Translations under genes and position numbers: made by a program
The notes under the pieces: generated by a model
Told to the model about the DNA's origin: nothing
Seen by the model: the letters and a program-made list of their open reading frames with translations, nothing else
Databases searched by the model: none
From: an uncultured Acidobacteriia bacterium
Lineage (GTDB): Bacteria > Acidobacteriota > Terriglobia > Bryobacterales > Bryobacteraceae
Reading direction: 5' to 3'
Assembly (NCBI GenBank): GCA_903881085.1
Contig: CAIRSA010000473.1
Coordinates: forward strand, 57,607-121,606
Length of the DNA stretch: 64,000 bases
Part shown: in pieces, positions 26,521-36,923 of the stretch
Layout of the letters: the number at the start of each line of letters is the position of its first letter
Position numbering within the stretch: the stretch's first letter is position 1

Positions 26521-28515
26521 ATGAAGCCGCTTACTACCCTGTCTCTCTGCGCGCTGACGCTGATGTTCATCGGTGCCGCCCAGGCTCAACCTGTACTGAG
26601 GATCAACGCCGGCGAGGTTGCTGCGCGCGTCAGCCCGATGCTCTACGGGATCATGACCGAGGAGATCAATTATTCCTACGATGGCGGGATTTACGCCGAG
26701 CAAATCCGCAATCGAAACTTCAAGGAAGACGCGAAGGACCCGGTTCACTGGCAACTGGTCGAGGAGCGCAGGGGCACCGGAACGATGGCTCTCGACACGG
26801 CGACCCCTTTCAATGATGTGGTTCCCGCCAGTCTCAAACTCACCATCACCAGAGCCGCCGGCAACCAGCGCGCCGGTGTCGCCAACGACGGTTTCTGGGG
26901 CATCGCTGTCAAACCTGTCACGCGCTACCGCGCCATGATCTACGCCAAAGCCGACGCGGCATTCAAAGGTCCGCTGACTGTTGCGATAGTGAGCAACGAT
27001 GGCGCAACAACCCACGCCACGGCCCAGTTGCCGCGCCTCAGCGCAGAGTGGAAAAAGTACGAACTCACCCTGATAACGGGCAAGGCCGCGCCTTCGGCCA
27101 CCAATCGCTTCGTGATTTCAGCCGGCTCACCTGGCACAGTGTGGTTTGGTTTCGTATCTCTCTTCCCGCCGACTTTCAACAACCGGCCCAATGGGAATCG
27201 TTCGGACATCATGCAACTGCTTGCCGCGATGAAGCCTGCCTTTCTGCGTTTCCCCGGCGGTAATTACCTCGAAGGCAGGACCATCGCGACACGCTTTGAT
27301 TGGAAAAAGACGATCGGCGATATCACCGCGCGGCCCGGACACATGAATGATTCCTGGCGCTATTGGTCCAGTGACGGTATGGGCCTGCTGGAATTCCTGG
27401 AATGGTGCGAAGACCTCCACATGGAGCCTGTGCTGGCCGTTTACGCCGGTTATTCTCTGCGCCAGGTGCGCGTACCATTCGGCCCCGATCTGGAGCCCTA
27501 TGTGCAAGAGGCACTAGAAGAGATCGAATACGTGACAGGCGGCCCAAATACGAAGTGGGGCGCCCGCCGCGCCAAGGACGGCCACCCGTCGCCGTTCAAG
27601 CTGCGGTATGTCGAAGTCGGCAACGAAGACGGTTTTGACCAACAGGAAGGCAGCTATGAGGGACGCTTCAGCCAGTTCTACAAAGCGATCAAGGCCAGGT
27701 ATCCTCAACTTCAGGTGATCTCCACTATGAAGACGAAGCACCCCACTGATGTCATCGATGAACACTATTACCGCAATTCCGAAGACTTCATGTCCTTTAC
27801 CTCCCACCTCTACGATAAGCGCCCGCGCCCCGGCCAGAAGGTCTTCGTTGGAGAATGGGCCACGCGGGTTGGAGAGCCCACGCCTAACATGAGCGCCGCT
27901 CTTGGCGACGCCGCCTGGATGACCGGAATGGAGCGTAATTCCGATCTGGTCATCATGTCCGGTTATGCGCCGTTGTTCGTCAACGTTAACCCCGGAGGCA
28001 TGCAGTGGAAGACCAACCTGATTGGCTACGATGTTCTCTCCACCTACGGTTCGCCGGCGTACCACGCTCAGCAGATGTTCAGCGCCCATCATGGCGACGT
28101 GGTTCTGCCCATCGAATCGCAAAACGTGCCAACGCGCGAATGGCAGCCGCCCGCCCCTCGCCCACGTCCCGGAACTCCACCGCCCGCGATACCGCCTCCA
28201 ACTCCGCCGGTCCAGAAGGTCGAGACGCTCTTTTTCAACGCCACTCGCGACAGCAAGACTGGAACTATCTATTTGAAAGTTGTTAACCGGGCTAGCGCGC
28301 CGCAGCCAATCCGCGTCGAAATCAGCGGGCTCAAATCCGTCGCGGCGAAGGGCCAGGCCATCACGCTCAGCGCCGGTAGCCCGGATGATACCAATTCAAT
28401 CACTGAGCCGAACAAGCTTGTCCCGGTCACTAAGACTGTCGATGGACTTGGCTCCAATTTCACCAGGGAGTTTCCGCCCTATTCGATAACGGTGCTGCAG
28501 ATGACAGGGAAATAA
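26521..28515 (+). CDS. Alpha-L-arabinofuranosidase, GH51 type
   Basis: A secreted 664-residue GH51-type retaining arabinofuranosidase (signal ALTLMFIGAAQAQ). The N-terminal carbohydrate-binding sandwich (residues about 80-215) precedes a TIM barrel with FLRFPGGNYLEG. The acid/base Glu is in YVEVGNED (E369) and the nucleophile Glu in VFVGEWATR (E445). A Pro-rich stretch near 540-560 interrupts the C-terminal sandwich domain that normally completes this family. The enzyme removes arabinofuranose side chains, acting outside the cytoplasm here. The start at 26521 follows the -10-like TATACT and gives the signal peptide; an in-frame ATG at 26392 would read through the palindromes. Confidence 0.9.
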   Translation: MKPLTTLSLCALTLMFIGAAQAQPVLRINAGEVAARVSPMLYGIMTEEINYSYDGGIYAEQIRNRNFKEDAKDPVHWQLVEERRGTGTMALDTATPFNDVVPASLKLTITRAAGNQRAGVANDGFWGIAVKPVTRYRAMIYAKADAAFKGPLTVAIVSNDGATTHATAQLPRLSAEWKKYELTLITGKAAPSATNRFVISAGSPGTVWFGFVSLFPPTFNNRPNGNRSDIMQLLAAMKPAFLRFPGGNYLEGRTIATRFDWKKTIGDITARPGHMNDSWRYWSSDGMGLLEFLEWCEDLHMEPVLAVYAGYSLRQVRVPFGPDLEPYVQEALEEIEYVTGGPNTKWGARRAKDGHPSPFKLRYVEVGNEDGFDQQEGSYEGRFSQFYKAIKARYPQLQVISTMKTKHPTDVIDEHYYRNSEDFMSFTSHLYDKRPRPGQKVFVGEWATRVGEPTPNMSAALGDAAWMTGMERNSDLVIMSGYAPLFVNVNPGGMQWKTNLIGYDVLSTYGSPAYHAQQMFSAHHGDVVLPIESQNVPTREWQPPAPRPRPGTPPPAIPPPTPPVQKVETLFFNATRDSKTGTIYLKVVNRASAPQPIRVEISGLKSVAAKGQAITLSAGSPDDTNSITEPNKLVPVTKTVDGLGSNFTREFPPYSITVLQMTGK

Positions 28516-28627
28516 TAGGACAAATGCCCTGGCTTGCCGTAGGTGTGAAGACGCACCCGGAGTTTTGACTGCGCAGTCGAACGCGCCGCGGCAGATTCAA
28601 TTTGGTTTGAAGATATACTACTGAGCA
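28516..28627. promoter_or_regulatory. Intergenic region with weak TAGGACA site and a 12-bp palindrome
   Basis: Directly after the GH51 stop is TAGGACAAATGCCCTG (28516-28531), a 5-of-7 match in the second arm. GACTGCGCAGTC at 28567-28578 is a perfect palindrome. TATACT at 28614-28619, in the same GATATACT context as before the GH51 gene, lies 8 bases before the next start. Confidence 0.5.
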
Positions 28628-30010
28628 ATGAAAAACCTACGACGACGTGAATTCATCAAATTGGCCGGCGTGCAAGTCACCAGCCTCGCCGCGCAATCGG
28701 GCAGCAGCACCAGTTTGCCCAACCTGATTCTTTACATGTCAGACGACCATGGGCTCCTGTTTTCGGAGCCCTATGGCGCCAGTCACATTCGAACTCCCAA
28801 TCTGGCAAAGCTCGCCGCAGAGGGCATGCGATTCACGCACGCGTTTAACGCCTCACCCTCGTGCGGGCCGAGCCGCACGGCAATGCTCACCGGGCTATGG
28901 CCTGCTCGCAACGGGGCCGAGCCGAACCACAAACCTCCCAGGCCGGATGTGCGAGGGCTGCCCGCCAAACTGCAGGCGCTCGGCTACGAAATCGCTGTCA
29001 TTGGCAAAATTGCGCACAACGATTTCGCCAAATACTACAACTTCGACTTTGTTGTGGGGCCTAACATCGGGGGTACGAATACCGAAGAGGTGGAAAAATA
29101 CCTCGCCAACCGCAAGTCGTCCAAGCCGCTCTGCCTCTGGTTCGGCTCGCACTTCCCGCACGTCCCGTGGGTCGCGAACGAAGGTTACGATCCGGCCACG
29201 GTCAAACTTCCACCCGAGCTGGTGGACACGCCGGAGACACGGAATCAATGCACAAAATATTACACCAGCGTCACTCGCACGGACCGGCTGCTCGGTGAGT
29301 TCCGCGCCCTGACGAAGAAGTACCTGCCGGGCAACTCACTCTTCATTTACACTACGGATCATGGCGCGCAGTGGCCGTTTGCCAAGTGGGATCTTTACGA
29401 CGCTGGCATTCGCCTGCCTTTCATTGCCGCTTGGGAAGGTAAGTTAGAGCCCGGCTCAGTATGCGACGCCATGATCTGTCTGCCGGATCTGCTGCCGACC
29501 TTCATCGAACTGGCTGGCGGCAAGGTGCCTGAGGGACTCGATGGCAAATCGTTCGCGCCTATCCTTCGCGGCACGAAGAAATCGCATCGCGACCGCGTTT
29601 TCAATACTCACAGCGGAGATGGCGTTATCAACGTCTATCCGATCCGCAGCCTGCGCACGCGCCAATGGAAATACATCCTCAATTTGCATCCGGAATTCCA
29701 GCACCACACGCATGATACGCGCCACTCCAAGGGGAATGGGATCCTCTATTGGCGGACCTGGCTGGAAGAGGCGAAAACCAATCCCAAAGCGGCGGCGGTA
29801 GTAAATCGCTATGTGGAGCGTCCAGCTGAGGAGCTTTTTGACCTCAAAGCCGATCCCCACGAATTAAAGAATCTGGCAACCGCCCCGAAACAAGCCAAAC
29901 GCCTCGCATCGATGCGGACAGAACTCAAGGCTTGGATGAAGGCGCAAGGTGACCAGGAAATTATTTTTGGAAAGCCCCTGCTAAAGGGTGAACCGGTAAC
30001 AATGGTATGA
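28628..30010 (+). CDS. Sulfatase (CGPSR type)
   Basis: A 460-residue exported sulfatase. The signal has LRRREFIKLAG, a Tat-like motif. The metal strand is YMSDDHGLLF, and the active site SCGPSRTAMLTG places the modified Cys at residue 79. The residue after the Cys is Gly, unlike the Ser/Thr in most others here, and the GKWH element is GKIAHND; both suggest the heparan N-sulfatase-like branch. It ends with the LFDLKADPHELKNL element and lies between a GH51 and a GH39 gene, so its substrate is probably a sulfated pentose-bearing oligosaccharide. Confidence 0.9.
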   Translation: MKNLRRREFIKLAGVQVTSLAAQSGSSTSLPNLILYMSDDHGLLFSEPYGASHIRTPNLAKLAAEGMRFTHAFNASPSCGPSRTAMLTGLWPARNGAEPNHKPPRPDVRGLPAKLQALGYEIAVIGKIAHNDFAKYYNFDFVVGPNIGGTNTEEVEKYLANRKSSKPLCLWFGSHFPHVPWVANEGYDPATVKLPPELVDTPETRNQCTKYYTSVTRTDRLLGEFRALTKKYLPGNSLFIYTTDHGAQWPFAKWDLYDAGIRLPFIAAWEGKLEPGSVCDAMICLPDLLPTFIELAGGKVPEGLDGKSFAPILRGTKKSHRDRVFNTHSGDGVINVYPIRSLRTRQWKYILNLHPEFQHHTHDTRHSKGNGILYWRTWLEEAKTNPKAAAVVNRYVERPAEELFDLKADPHELKNLATAPKQAKRLASMRTELKAWMKAQGDQEIIFGKPLLKGEPVTMV

Positions 30011-30116
30011 AACGTAACTATATAGGCAGGCATCATTCCGCAGAAGAAATAGACCGGGAGAAAGACGCACGGGAGGAACGCAAAATGTTTGGCCACAAGA
30101 CGTGCGCGAGGCAATG

Positions 30117-31781
30117 ATGAAGATTTTCAAACCCATATTGGTCTTGCTGGTTCCGATCCTCGCCTCGGCGCAGGAGCCCGTTACCATTCGTATAGATGCA
30201 TTGGCCAGGCGCGGTCCGCTCAAGCCGATCTCATCGTATTTCGGATACGACGAGCCGAATTATACCTACATGAAGAACGGAGCGAAACTTGTCCAGGAAC
30301 TGGCGGACCTGAGCCGCTCTCCAGTTTATATTCGCGCCCACCACCTGCTTTGCACCGGCGATGGGACACCCGGTATGAAGTGGGGTTCCACGAACGCTTA
30401 CACTGAGGATCCGGCCGGCAAGCCGGTCTACGACTGGACAATAGTAGATCGCATCATGGACACTTATGTGAAGGCGAATGCCAAGCCGTTTGTGGAGATC
30501 GGCTTCATGCCAGAAGCTCTTTCGGTCAAGCCTCAACCGTATGCCACCAGGTTTCGCCAGAAGGGAAGCGGCCGCGGCTGGGCATACCCTCCCAACGATT
30601 ACCGGAAGTGGGCTGAGCTTGTTTACCAGTGGGTGCGGCACTCGGTGGATCGATATGGCAAGGAGGAGGTGCTCAGCTGGTATTGGGAACTGTGGAATGA
30701 GCCTGATATTGCCTACTGGCAGGGAACGCCTGAAGAGTACAACCAACTCTACGACTATACCGCCAATGCCGTGAAGCGGGCGCTTTCGGGTGCGCGAGTC
30801 GGCGGCCCAGGCACGACCGATCCAAGTGGTCCGAAGGCGGCAACATACCTGCGGCAGTTCCTGGAACATTGCGCCAAAGGCCAGAATGCAGCCACTGGCA
30901 AGGCCGGCACTCCGCTCGACTTCATTACTTTTCACGCCAAAGGATCCCCTAAAGTTGTTGAAGGCCACGTGCAGATGGGCCTGGGCCGCAATCTCCAGAA
31001 TGTTGCCAAAGGGTATGAGATTGTGGCATCGATTCCGAAGTTTCGGAATCTACCGATCATACTCAGCGAATACGACCCGGAAGGTTGCGCCGCGTGTTCG
31101 GCGAAGGACAACCCGCAGAATGCCTACCGCAACGGAACCGTGTATCCAACCTACACTGCCGCTTCCATCAAGAATGTTTTGCTGCTCGCCGAGCGTTATA
31201 AGACCAATATCGAAGGGCTCCTCACCTGGGCGTTCGAGTTTGAAGGCCAACCTTACTTCGCCGGCTTTCGTACGCTGGCAACCAACGGGATCGACAAACC
31301 CGTACTCAATGTGTTTCGCATGTCAGGCCTGATGCGAGGCGATCTGGTGGCTGCCACCAGCAGCGGCGCCGCGGGGTTGGAAGCAATTCTAGAGAACGGT
31401 GTGCGGACTCAACCCGATGTGGACGTGCTGGCCAGCCGGTCGGAAACCGAGATTTCGGCCATGATTTGGAACTATCACGACGACGATGTGCCTGGCCCGG
31501 ACGCACCCGTGCGCCTGACTGTAGCGGGATTGCCGAACGGAGCTTCGCGCGTGCAGGTGCGCCATTTCCGCATCGATCAGACACACAGCAACGCATATAC
31601 TGCATGGCAGCAGATGGGCTCGCCTCAGCAGCCCACGTCCGAACAATACGCGCTTCTTGAAGCAGAGGGAAAGCTTCAGTTGATCGAGCCCCCGCGTTGG
31701 GTCTCGACAAGTGGAACTAGTCTGGAACTGCAGTTTTCGCTGCCTCGCCACGCGGTTTCGCTAATCCAGGTAAGTTGGTAG
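30117..31781 (+). CDS. Glycoside hydrolase family 39-type (beta-xylosidase-like)
   Basis: A secreted 554-residue retaining glycosidase of GH39 type. The signal peptide is KIFKPILVLLVPILASAQ. The TIM barrel shows acid/base Glu in WELWNEPDIAYW (E195) and nucleophile Glu in LPIILSEYDPEG (E318), followed by a C-terminal beta domain. GH39 enzymes are beta-xylosidases or iduronidases; either fits a sulfated polysaccharide. I choose ATG 30117, which has GAGG five bases upstream and begins right at the signal; GTG at 30102 and ATG at 30114 are alternatives. The next gene starts 12 bases after the stop. Confidence 0.85.
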   Translation: MKIFKPILVLLVPILASAQEPVTIRIDALARRGPLKPISSYFGYDEPNYTYMKNGAKLVQELADLSRSPVYIRAHHLLCTGDGTPGMKWGSTNAYTEDPAGKPVYDWTIVDRIMDTYVKANAKPFVEIGFMPEALSVKPQPYATRFRQKGSGRGWAYPPNDYRKWAELVYQWVRHSVDRYGKEEVLSWYWELWNEPDIAYWQGTPEEYNQLYDYTANAVKRALSGARVGGPGTTDPSGPKAATYLRQFLEHCAKGQNAATGKAGTPLDFITFHAKGSPKVVEGHVQMGLGRNLQNVAKGYEIVASIPKFRNLPIILSEYDPEGCAACSAKDNPQNAYRNGTVYPTYTAASIKNVLLLAERYKTNIEGLLTWAFEFEGQPYFAGFRTLATNGIDKPVLNVFRMSGLMRGDLVAATSSGAAGLEAILENGVRTQPDVDVLASRSETEISAMIWNYHDDDVPGPDAPVRLTVAGLPNGASRVQVRHFRIDQTHSNAYTAWQQMGSPQQPTSEQYALLEAEGKLQLIEPPRWVSTSGTSLELQFSLPRHAVSLIQVSW

Positions 31782-31793
31782 CCGGGAATCTAA

Positions 31794-33335
31794 ATGACGA
31801 ACACATCCATTAATCGCCGTGATCTGCTCTGGGCCACCTCGCTCGTGGCACTGCCAGCCGCCGCGCAATCAGCAGCCTCCCTCATTGTTGATCCGCAACC
31901 ACGCTTCGAAATCTCGCCCTGGTTGTACATGCAATTCATGGAGCCCTTGGGCGTGACCGACAGTTCTGTTGAAGCGGCGTGGGATTACGACCGCGACGAT
32001 TGGCGGAAGGACTTCGTGGACACCGTCAAGGACCTGGCGCCGGGAGCGATGCGCTTCGGCGGCCTCTTCAGCCGCCACTATAAATGGCGGGAAGGGGTGG
32101 GGCCGGTCAACAAGCGGCCGATGATACGGAATTATTTCTGGGGCGGCAAGGAGACCAACCGCGTCGGCACGCATGAGTTCGTCGACTTCTGCCGCCGCGT
32201 AGGCGCCGAACCCTTTTACTGCGTCAACTTTCTGGGCGACGGTGAGAAGCGGTTTCACTCGATGCCCGAAGGCGATCGTACAGGGGATGCCCAGGAGGCA
32301 GCCGATTGGGTTTCCTACGCCAACGATCCGGACAACAAAGAACGGAAGCAGAACGGCAGCGTCGAACCATTGAACCTGAAGTTATGGCAACTGGGCAACG
32401 AGACGTCCTACGGTAATCGCACCTTCGCACGTGACGAATCGATCGCCACAACTATCGGCTTTGCGCGTGCCATGCGCCAGCGTGATCCATCCATCAAGCT
32501 CATTGGCTGGGGCGATCATGGCGCTGGTGGTGAACTGTGGGCCGGTGAGTTGCTGAAACGTGCCGGTGAACACATCGATTTGGTGGCGATGCACATGATG
32601 GGCCAGAGCCCCAAGCGCCCGGACACTTTGCTGAAAGGCCTGCGCTACCAGAAGGAACCGGAGCATGCGTGGCAGGAATTATTGGAGATGACGCAGCGGA
32701 TTGAAACGCGCATCACAGAGATGGAAGGCGTGGTGAAGGCTCATTCTTTAAAGGCCGGAATCGCGGTTACGGAAGGCCACTTGAGCCTGAGCCCGCATAA
32801 CGCAAATCCGATCTTGTGCGAATGGTTGTCAGCGGCTTATCATGCGCGGTCGCTGAACATCTACCAGCGCCACGGCGCCCGCGTAAAGATTGCCACTGCC
32901 GCGGATTTCCAAGGCAACCGCTGGACTGTTAATGCAGTTACTTTGCAGACACCGCGTGGTGTCACCTACATGATGCCGGTGGCCTCCATCGCCCGGCTGT
33001 TCAAGAAGTACAACGGCGCGCAAGGGGTGGACGTGGTGAAATCCCCATCGAGTCTTGACGTCGCGGCGAGCAGACGTAACGGCAAAGTGTATCTGCACGT
33101 CGTTAATCTGGAGTACAGCCACCCCGTTGAGACAACCTTCGCCGTCACCGGCATGAAAATTACCGGAGGCCGTGTTCATGAGATCGCGCCGGAGGATCCC
33201 CGGCAGTATGTGAACCAGGATCAGCCGGACATCTTCAAGCCCCGGCAGAAGGAGCTTGGTGCCGGTCCAGCCTTCCAGTGGCGATTTCCGGCGCGTTCGG
33301 TATCGGCTGTTGAGTTGAATGTCCAGCCGTCTTGA
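31794..33335 (+). CDS. Alpha-L-arabinofuranosidase-like protein (GH51 clan), Tat-exported
   Basis: A 513-residue clan GH-A glycosidase. It begins with a Tat signal (INRRDLLWATSLVALPAAAQ), unlike the Sec-type GH51 enzyme upstream. A TIM barrel with MRFGGLFSRHYKWREG precedes the acid/base pair in LWQLGNETSYG (E203), and the nucleophile candidate is E327 in GIAVTEGHLSL. A C-terminal sandwich has VASIARLFKKYNG and VYLHVVNL. It is clearly diverged from the GH51 gene at 26521 and lacks its N-terminal binding domain, so the specificity may differ. Confidence 0.8.
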   Translation: MTNTSINRRDLLWATSLVALPAAAQSAASLIVDPQPRFEISPWLYMQFMEPLGVTDSSVEAAWDYDRDDWRKDFVDTVKDLAPGAMRFGGLFSRHYKWREGVGPVNKRPMIRNYFWGGKETNRVGTHEFVDFCRRVGAEPFYCVNFLGDGEKRFHSMPEGDRTGDAQEAADWVSYANDPDNKERKQNGSVEPLNLKLWQLGNETSYGNRTFARDESIATTIGFARAMRQRDPSIKLIGWGDHGAGGELWAGELLKRAGEHIDLVAMHMMGQSPKRPDTLLKGLRYQKEPEHAWQELLEMTQRIETRITEMEGVVKAHSLKAGIAVTEGHLSLSPHNANPILCEWLSAAYHARSLNIYQRHGARVKIATAADFQGNRWTVNAVTLQTPRGVTYMMPVASIARLFKKYNGAQGVDVVKSPSSLDVAASRRNGKVYLHVVNLEYSHPVETTFAVTGMKITGGRVHEIAPEDPRQYVNQDQPDIFKPRQKELGAGPAFQWRFPARSVSAVELNVQPS

Positions 33336-33453
33336 CGTCTGGCGGACTAGGACAATTGACCTATAGAATCGTAGGTCTCAGTGCCCATGACAGTGGTTGA
33401 TGTGGGTGATGTAATGAACTATGGGCGCACCGTCATCGCCCGGGAGTCATACC
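33336..33453. promoter_or_regulatory. Control region with TAGGACA palindrome before a receptor gene
   Basis: TAGGACAATTGACCTA (33348-33363) has one mismatch in the second arm. The preceding bases extend the exact 15-base match with the GH51 control region (33341-33355). TATAGAAT at 33362-33369 may serve as a -10 element. It separates the glycosidase genes from the receptor. Confidence 0.55.
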
Positions 33454-36400
33454 TTGAACCGATTATTTTTCGCGTTGTTAATACCGGCCTTGTTGCCGGC
33501 CCAAAATACATCTTGCTCGCTTTCCGGTACGGTACAGGATTCCGCCGGTGCATTGATCCCGAATGCCAGGGTCACTCTGACTGGCGAACAAAACGGATTC
33601 GTTCGAACCGCATCCACCACCAGCGAGGGATTCTTCGCGTTCCCGGATCTGACACCGGCCACCTTCACGATAGCCATCGAGGCAAACGGCTTCAAGGTTT
33701 ATAAGCAAACGGGCATCCTGATCAATGCCGATGAGCATCGTTCCGTCGGACAGGTCAAGTTGTCGATCGGCCAGTTGACCGAATCGATCACGGTCGCGGC
33801 CGACGCAGTGACGGTGAACACTTCCAGTGGCGAGAGGGCCGGCACATTGAGCGGCGAACAACTCGACCAGATCGCCCTGCGTGGCCGCGATGTCTTCGAT
33901 GCGATCAGCCTCATGCCCGGCGTCGTCGACACCAGCGATGGGCGCGACGCTCCCGGCAATTCCAGCGTCAGCAACATATTCGTGCTGGGCGGCAGGAACG
34001 ACCAGAAGAACGTGACCGTCGATGGCGTGACCAACCTCGACACCGGGGCGAATAACTCCACCTCCGCCATGCCTTCCATGGACGCGGTGGCCGAAGTGAG
34101 GGTGTTGATGTCCGCATACTCCGCGGAGAACGGACGCAACCCAACCTCGATCAACGTGATCACCAAAGGTGGCGGAACCCAGGTGCACGGCCAGGCCTCT
34201 TACTATGTGCGCAACGAGGCACTCAACGCGAACTCGTATTTTTCCAATGCGGCAGGCAGGTCAAAGCAGGAATACCGCTATAACATCGGCAGCTACTCAA
34301 TCGGCGGCCCGGCGATCTTGCCCAAAATTCTGCCCCGCAGGCAGAATGTGTTTTTTTTCTTCAGCCAGGAATTCCAGAATCAAGTCGTACCCTATCCCGT
34401 TGTGCAGAGGACGATGCCGACTGCGCTGGAGCGCCAGGGCGATTTTTCGAAGTCCTACAACACCAACGGCAGCGCGATCAATGTGAACGATCCGCTCAAC
34501 GGAAAGACGAAATTTCCGGGCAACCTGATCCCGGCATCGCGGCTGACGCCAATCGGAAAAGCGATCCTGAACATCTTCCCGCAACCCAATTTTGTGGACT
34601 CGAATCCCGCCAATCGCTTCAACTGGAACTACTATGCCGCGTCTTCGGCGCCCTATAACAGACGCACGGAAACGGCCCGCGTGGACTGGTCGCCGAAGAC
34701 CAACTGGCAAGTCTACTTGAGCGGCAGCAACAACGCGGATCATCAGGACGTGGCCTATAACGGAGGTAATGCCGGTTGGATCACGGGCGGGATGAACTTC
34801 CCGTTGAGCCCCATTGCTATGCAGGTCCGGGCCGCTTGGCTACCGTACACTCCACCAACACCATCTCGCCAACGCTGTTCAATGAAGCTTCCTTTGGAAC
34901 GAGTCATAATAACGTCAAGTTTGCGCCCAAGTACCCCGAACAACTCGACCGGACCAAGTTGGGAATAAACCTGCCACAGCGCAATCCGTCTCTGAATCCG
35001 CTCAATTTGATCCCGGTGATGAGCTTTGGCGGTATCCAGAATGCCGCGAATCCAGCGATCTATAATGCATTGCCTTATAACAACGGGAACACGATTTACA
35101 GTTTCATTGACAACGTAAGCAAGATCTACGGCACCCATACCTTCAAGACGGGAATTTACTACGAGTACAACCGCAAGCTCCAGCAGCCGCGAACTTCGAA
35201 CAACGGCACACTCAGCTTCAACGCCGATGCCAATAATCCCCTCGATTCCAACAACGCGTATGCCAATGCGCTGCTCGGCAACTACGGCAGTTATTCCGAA
35301 TCGACGGGCTGGCCGCAAGAGCGTTTTATCGTCATCAACACGGAATGGTTCTTCCAGGACGAATGGAAAGTAAGGAGCAACTTCTCGCTCAGTTATGGCA
35401 TTCGCTTCTATCACGATCCTCCGCTGTACGATGCGCAGGATCAGTTGGCATCGTTCTCGCCGGCTGCCTGGAACCCTGCCAAGGCACCGGTACTGATCCG
35501 CCCGGCCTCGGTGAATGGCACGAACGTGGGGGTCGATCCGCTTACAGGCAAAACATACGCTTACGGACTCGTAGGCAACTTCGTACCCGGCGTGGGTGAT
35601 ACCGCAAACGGACAACTTCTCGCCGGAAGGAATGGCGTGCCGCGTGGAATCTTCCAGACGGCTCCTGTATACTTTGCACCCCGGCTGGGCTTCGCCTGGG
35701 ACCCGTTCCGCGACGGCAAGACTGCGATCCGCGGTGGGGGCGGAATCTATTACGACCGTATCGCCATGCCCCAGGGCGGTCTGGTCGGCATTCCACCCTT
35801 TGTGTATACGCCGTCGCAGTATTATGGCACTTTCGCCGATATCGGTACCGCGGCTGGCAGCGGCTTTCTGGCCCCCAGCGCAACCAGTTCGATAGCAAGT
35901 GTGCCGCATCAGCCGCAGACCTACAACTTCAATCTTCAGATCGACCGCCGGTTCGGTTCGAATCTGGTCTCTATGGGGTATACGGGATCGCTGAGCCGCC
36001 ATATGCTGTGGCAACGCAACATTAACGCTGTGCCGATGGGAGCGCAGTTTCTCAACCTGAACCCCCAGAACAAGAATCCCATCAACACGAGCGCGCTGCC
36101 GACCAACTTCCTGCGGCCGTATTCGGCGTATGGTGACGTGTTGATGTACGAATTCGCCGCTAACTCGAACTACAATGCGCTGCTGACTTCCTTTCAACAC
36201 CGGGTCTCCCACGGTCTCACCCTCGTCGCACAATACACCTTCAGCAAAGCTCTGGACATGGCAGACGGGAATGCCACTGTAGTGGACCCGTTTGCGTCTC
36301 CGCGTTCCAGACATTACGGCCCTGCCGGCTTCAATCGCTCTCACGTGTTTTCGAGCAATTTTTACTACACGCTGCCCAAGCTTGGAAAGCTCACCGGTAT

Positions 36401-36923
36401 CCGGCCGATCGGCTGGGTTGCGGATAACTGGTCCATCGCGGGCGTGGTCCGCATGTTGACCGGAGCGCCGCTCACTCCGGGCTACAGCCTCATTACAGGA
36501 CTAACGACACCCACCGGTTCGGCATCGGTGGCCGCGAGGATGCAGGTAGTTGATCCGAACGCTCCGCTCGCCCAGCGCTTTGGCCCACCGCCGCAGCCGG
36601 CCGGTCAGGCCACGACGGCTCAGGCCGCGTGGTTGTCCACCAGCACCGCTCCGCAACAAGGCAATCTCGGCCAGAACACCGTGACCGGCCCTGGCACGAA
36701 CAATTGGGATCTCTCGATGTATCGAATCATCCCGATTCGGGAACGAGTCAAGCTTATGCTGCGTTTGGAGACTTACAATACCTTCAACCACACGCAGTTC
36801 AACGCCATCAACTCCACTGCACAGTTCAACCCGTTGGGCCAGCAGGTGAACGCCGGATTCTTGTTGCCGACTGCATCTCGTCCACCCCGTTACGTCCAAA
36901 TCGCGGTGCGAGTTACCTTCTGA
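33454..36923 (+). pseudogene. Oar-type TonB-dependent receptor, frameshifted
   Basis: A receptor of about 1,155 residues if repaired. The probable start is TTG at 33454, with GGAG seven bases upstream, giving the signal LNRLFFALLIPALLPAQ; the in-frame ATG at 33421 has no such site. The carboxypeptidase-regulatory domain (GTVQDSAGALIPNARV), plug and barrel are in order and it ends VRVTF. Near 34826 the reading shifts by one base. Adding one C to the CC before GGGCC restores MQVPGRLATVHSTNT and joins the two parts perfectly, so this is a single lesion or a homopolymer error. The stop shares one base with the next gene's ATG (TGATG). Confidence 0.85.

Noticed and set aside
28567..28578. GACTGCGCAGTC as a promoter-linked operator
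   Set aside because: The palindrome is perfect, but I found no second copy and its spacing to the -10-like TATACT at 28614 is too long for a -35 function.
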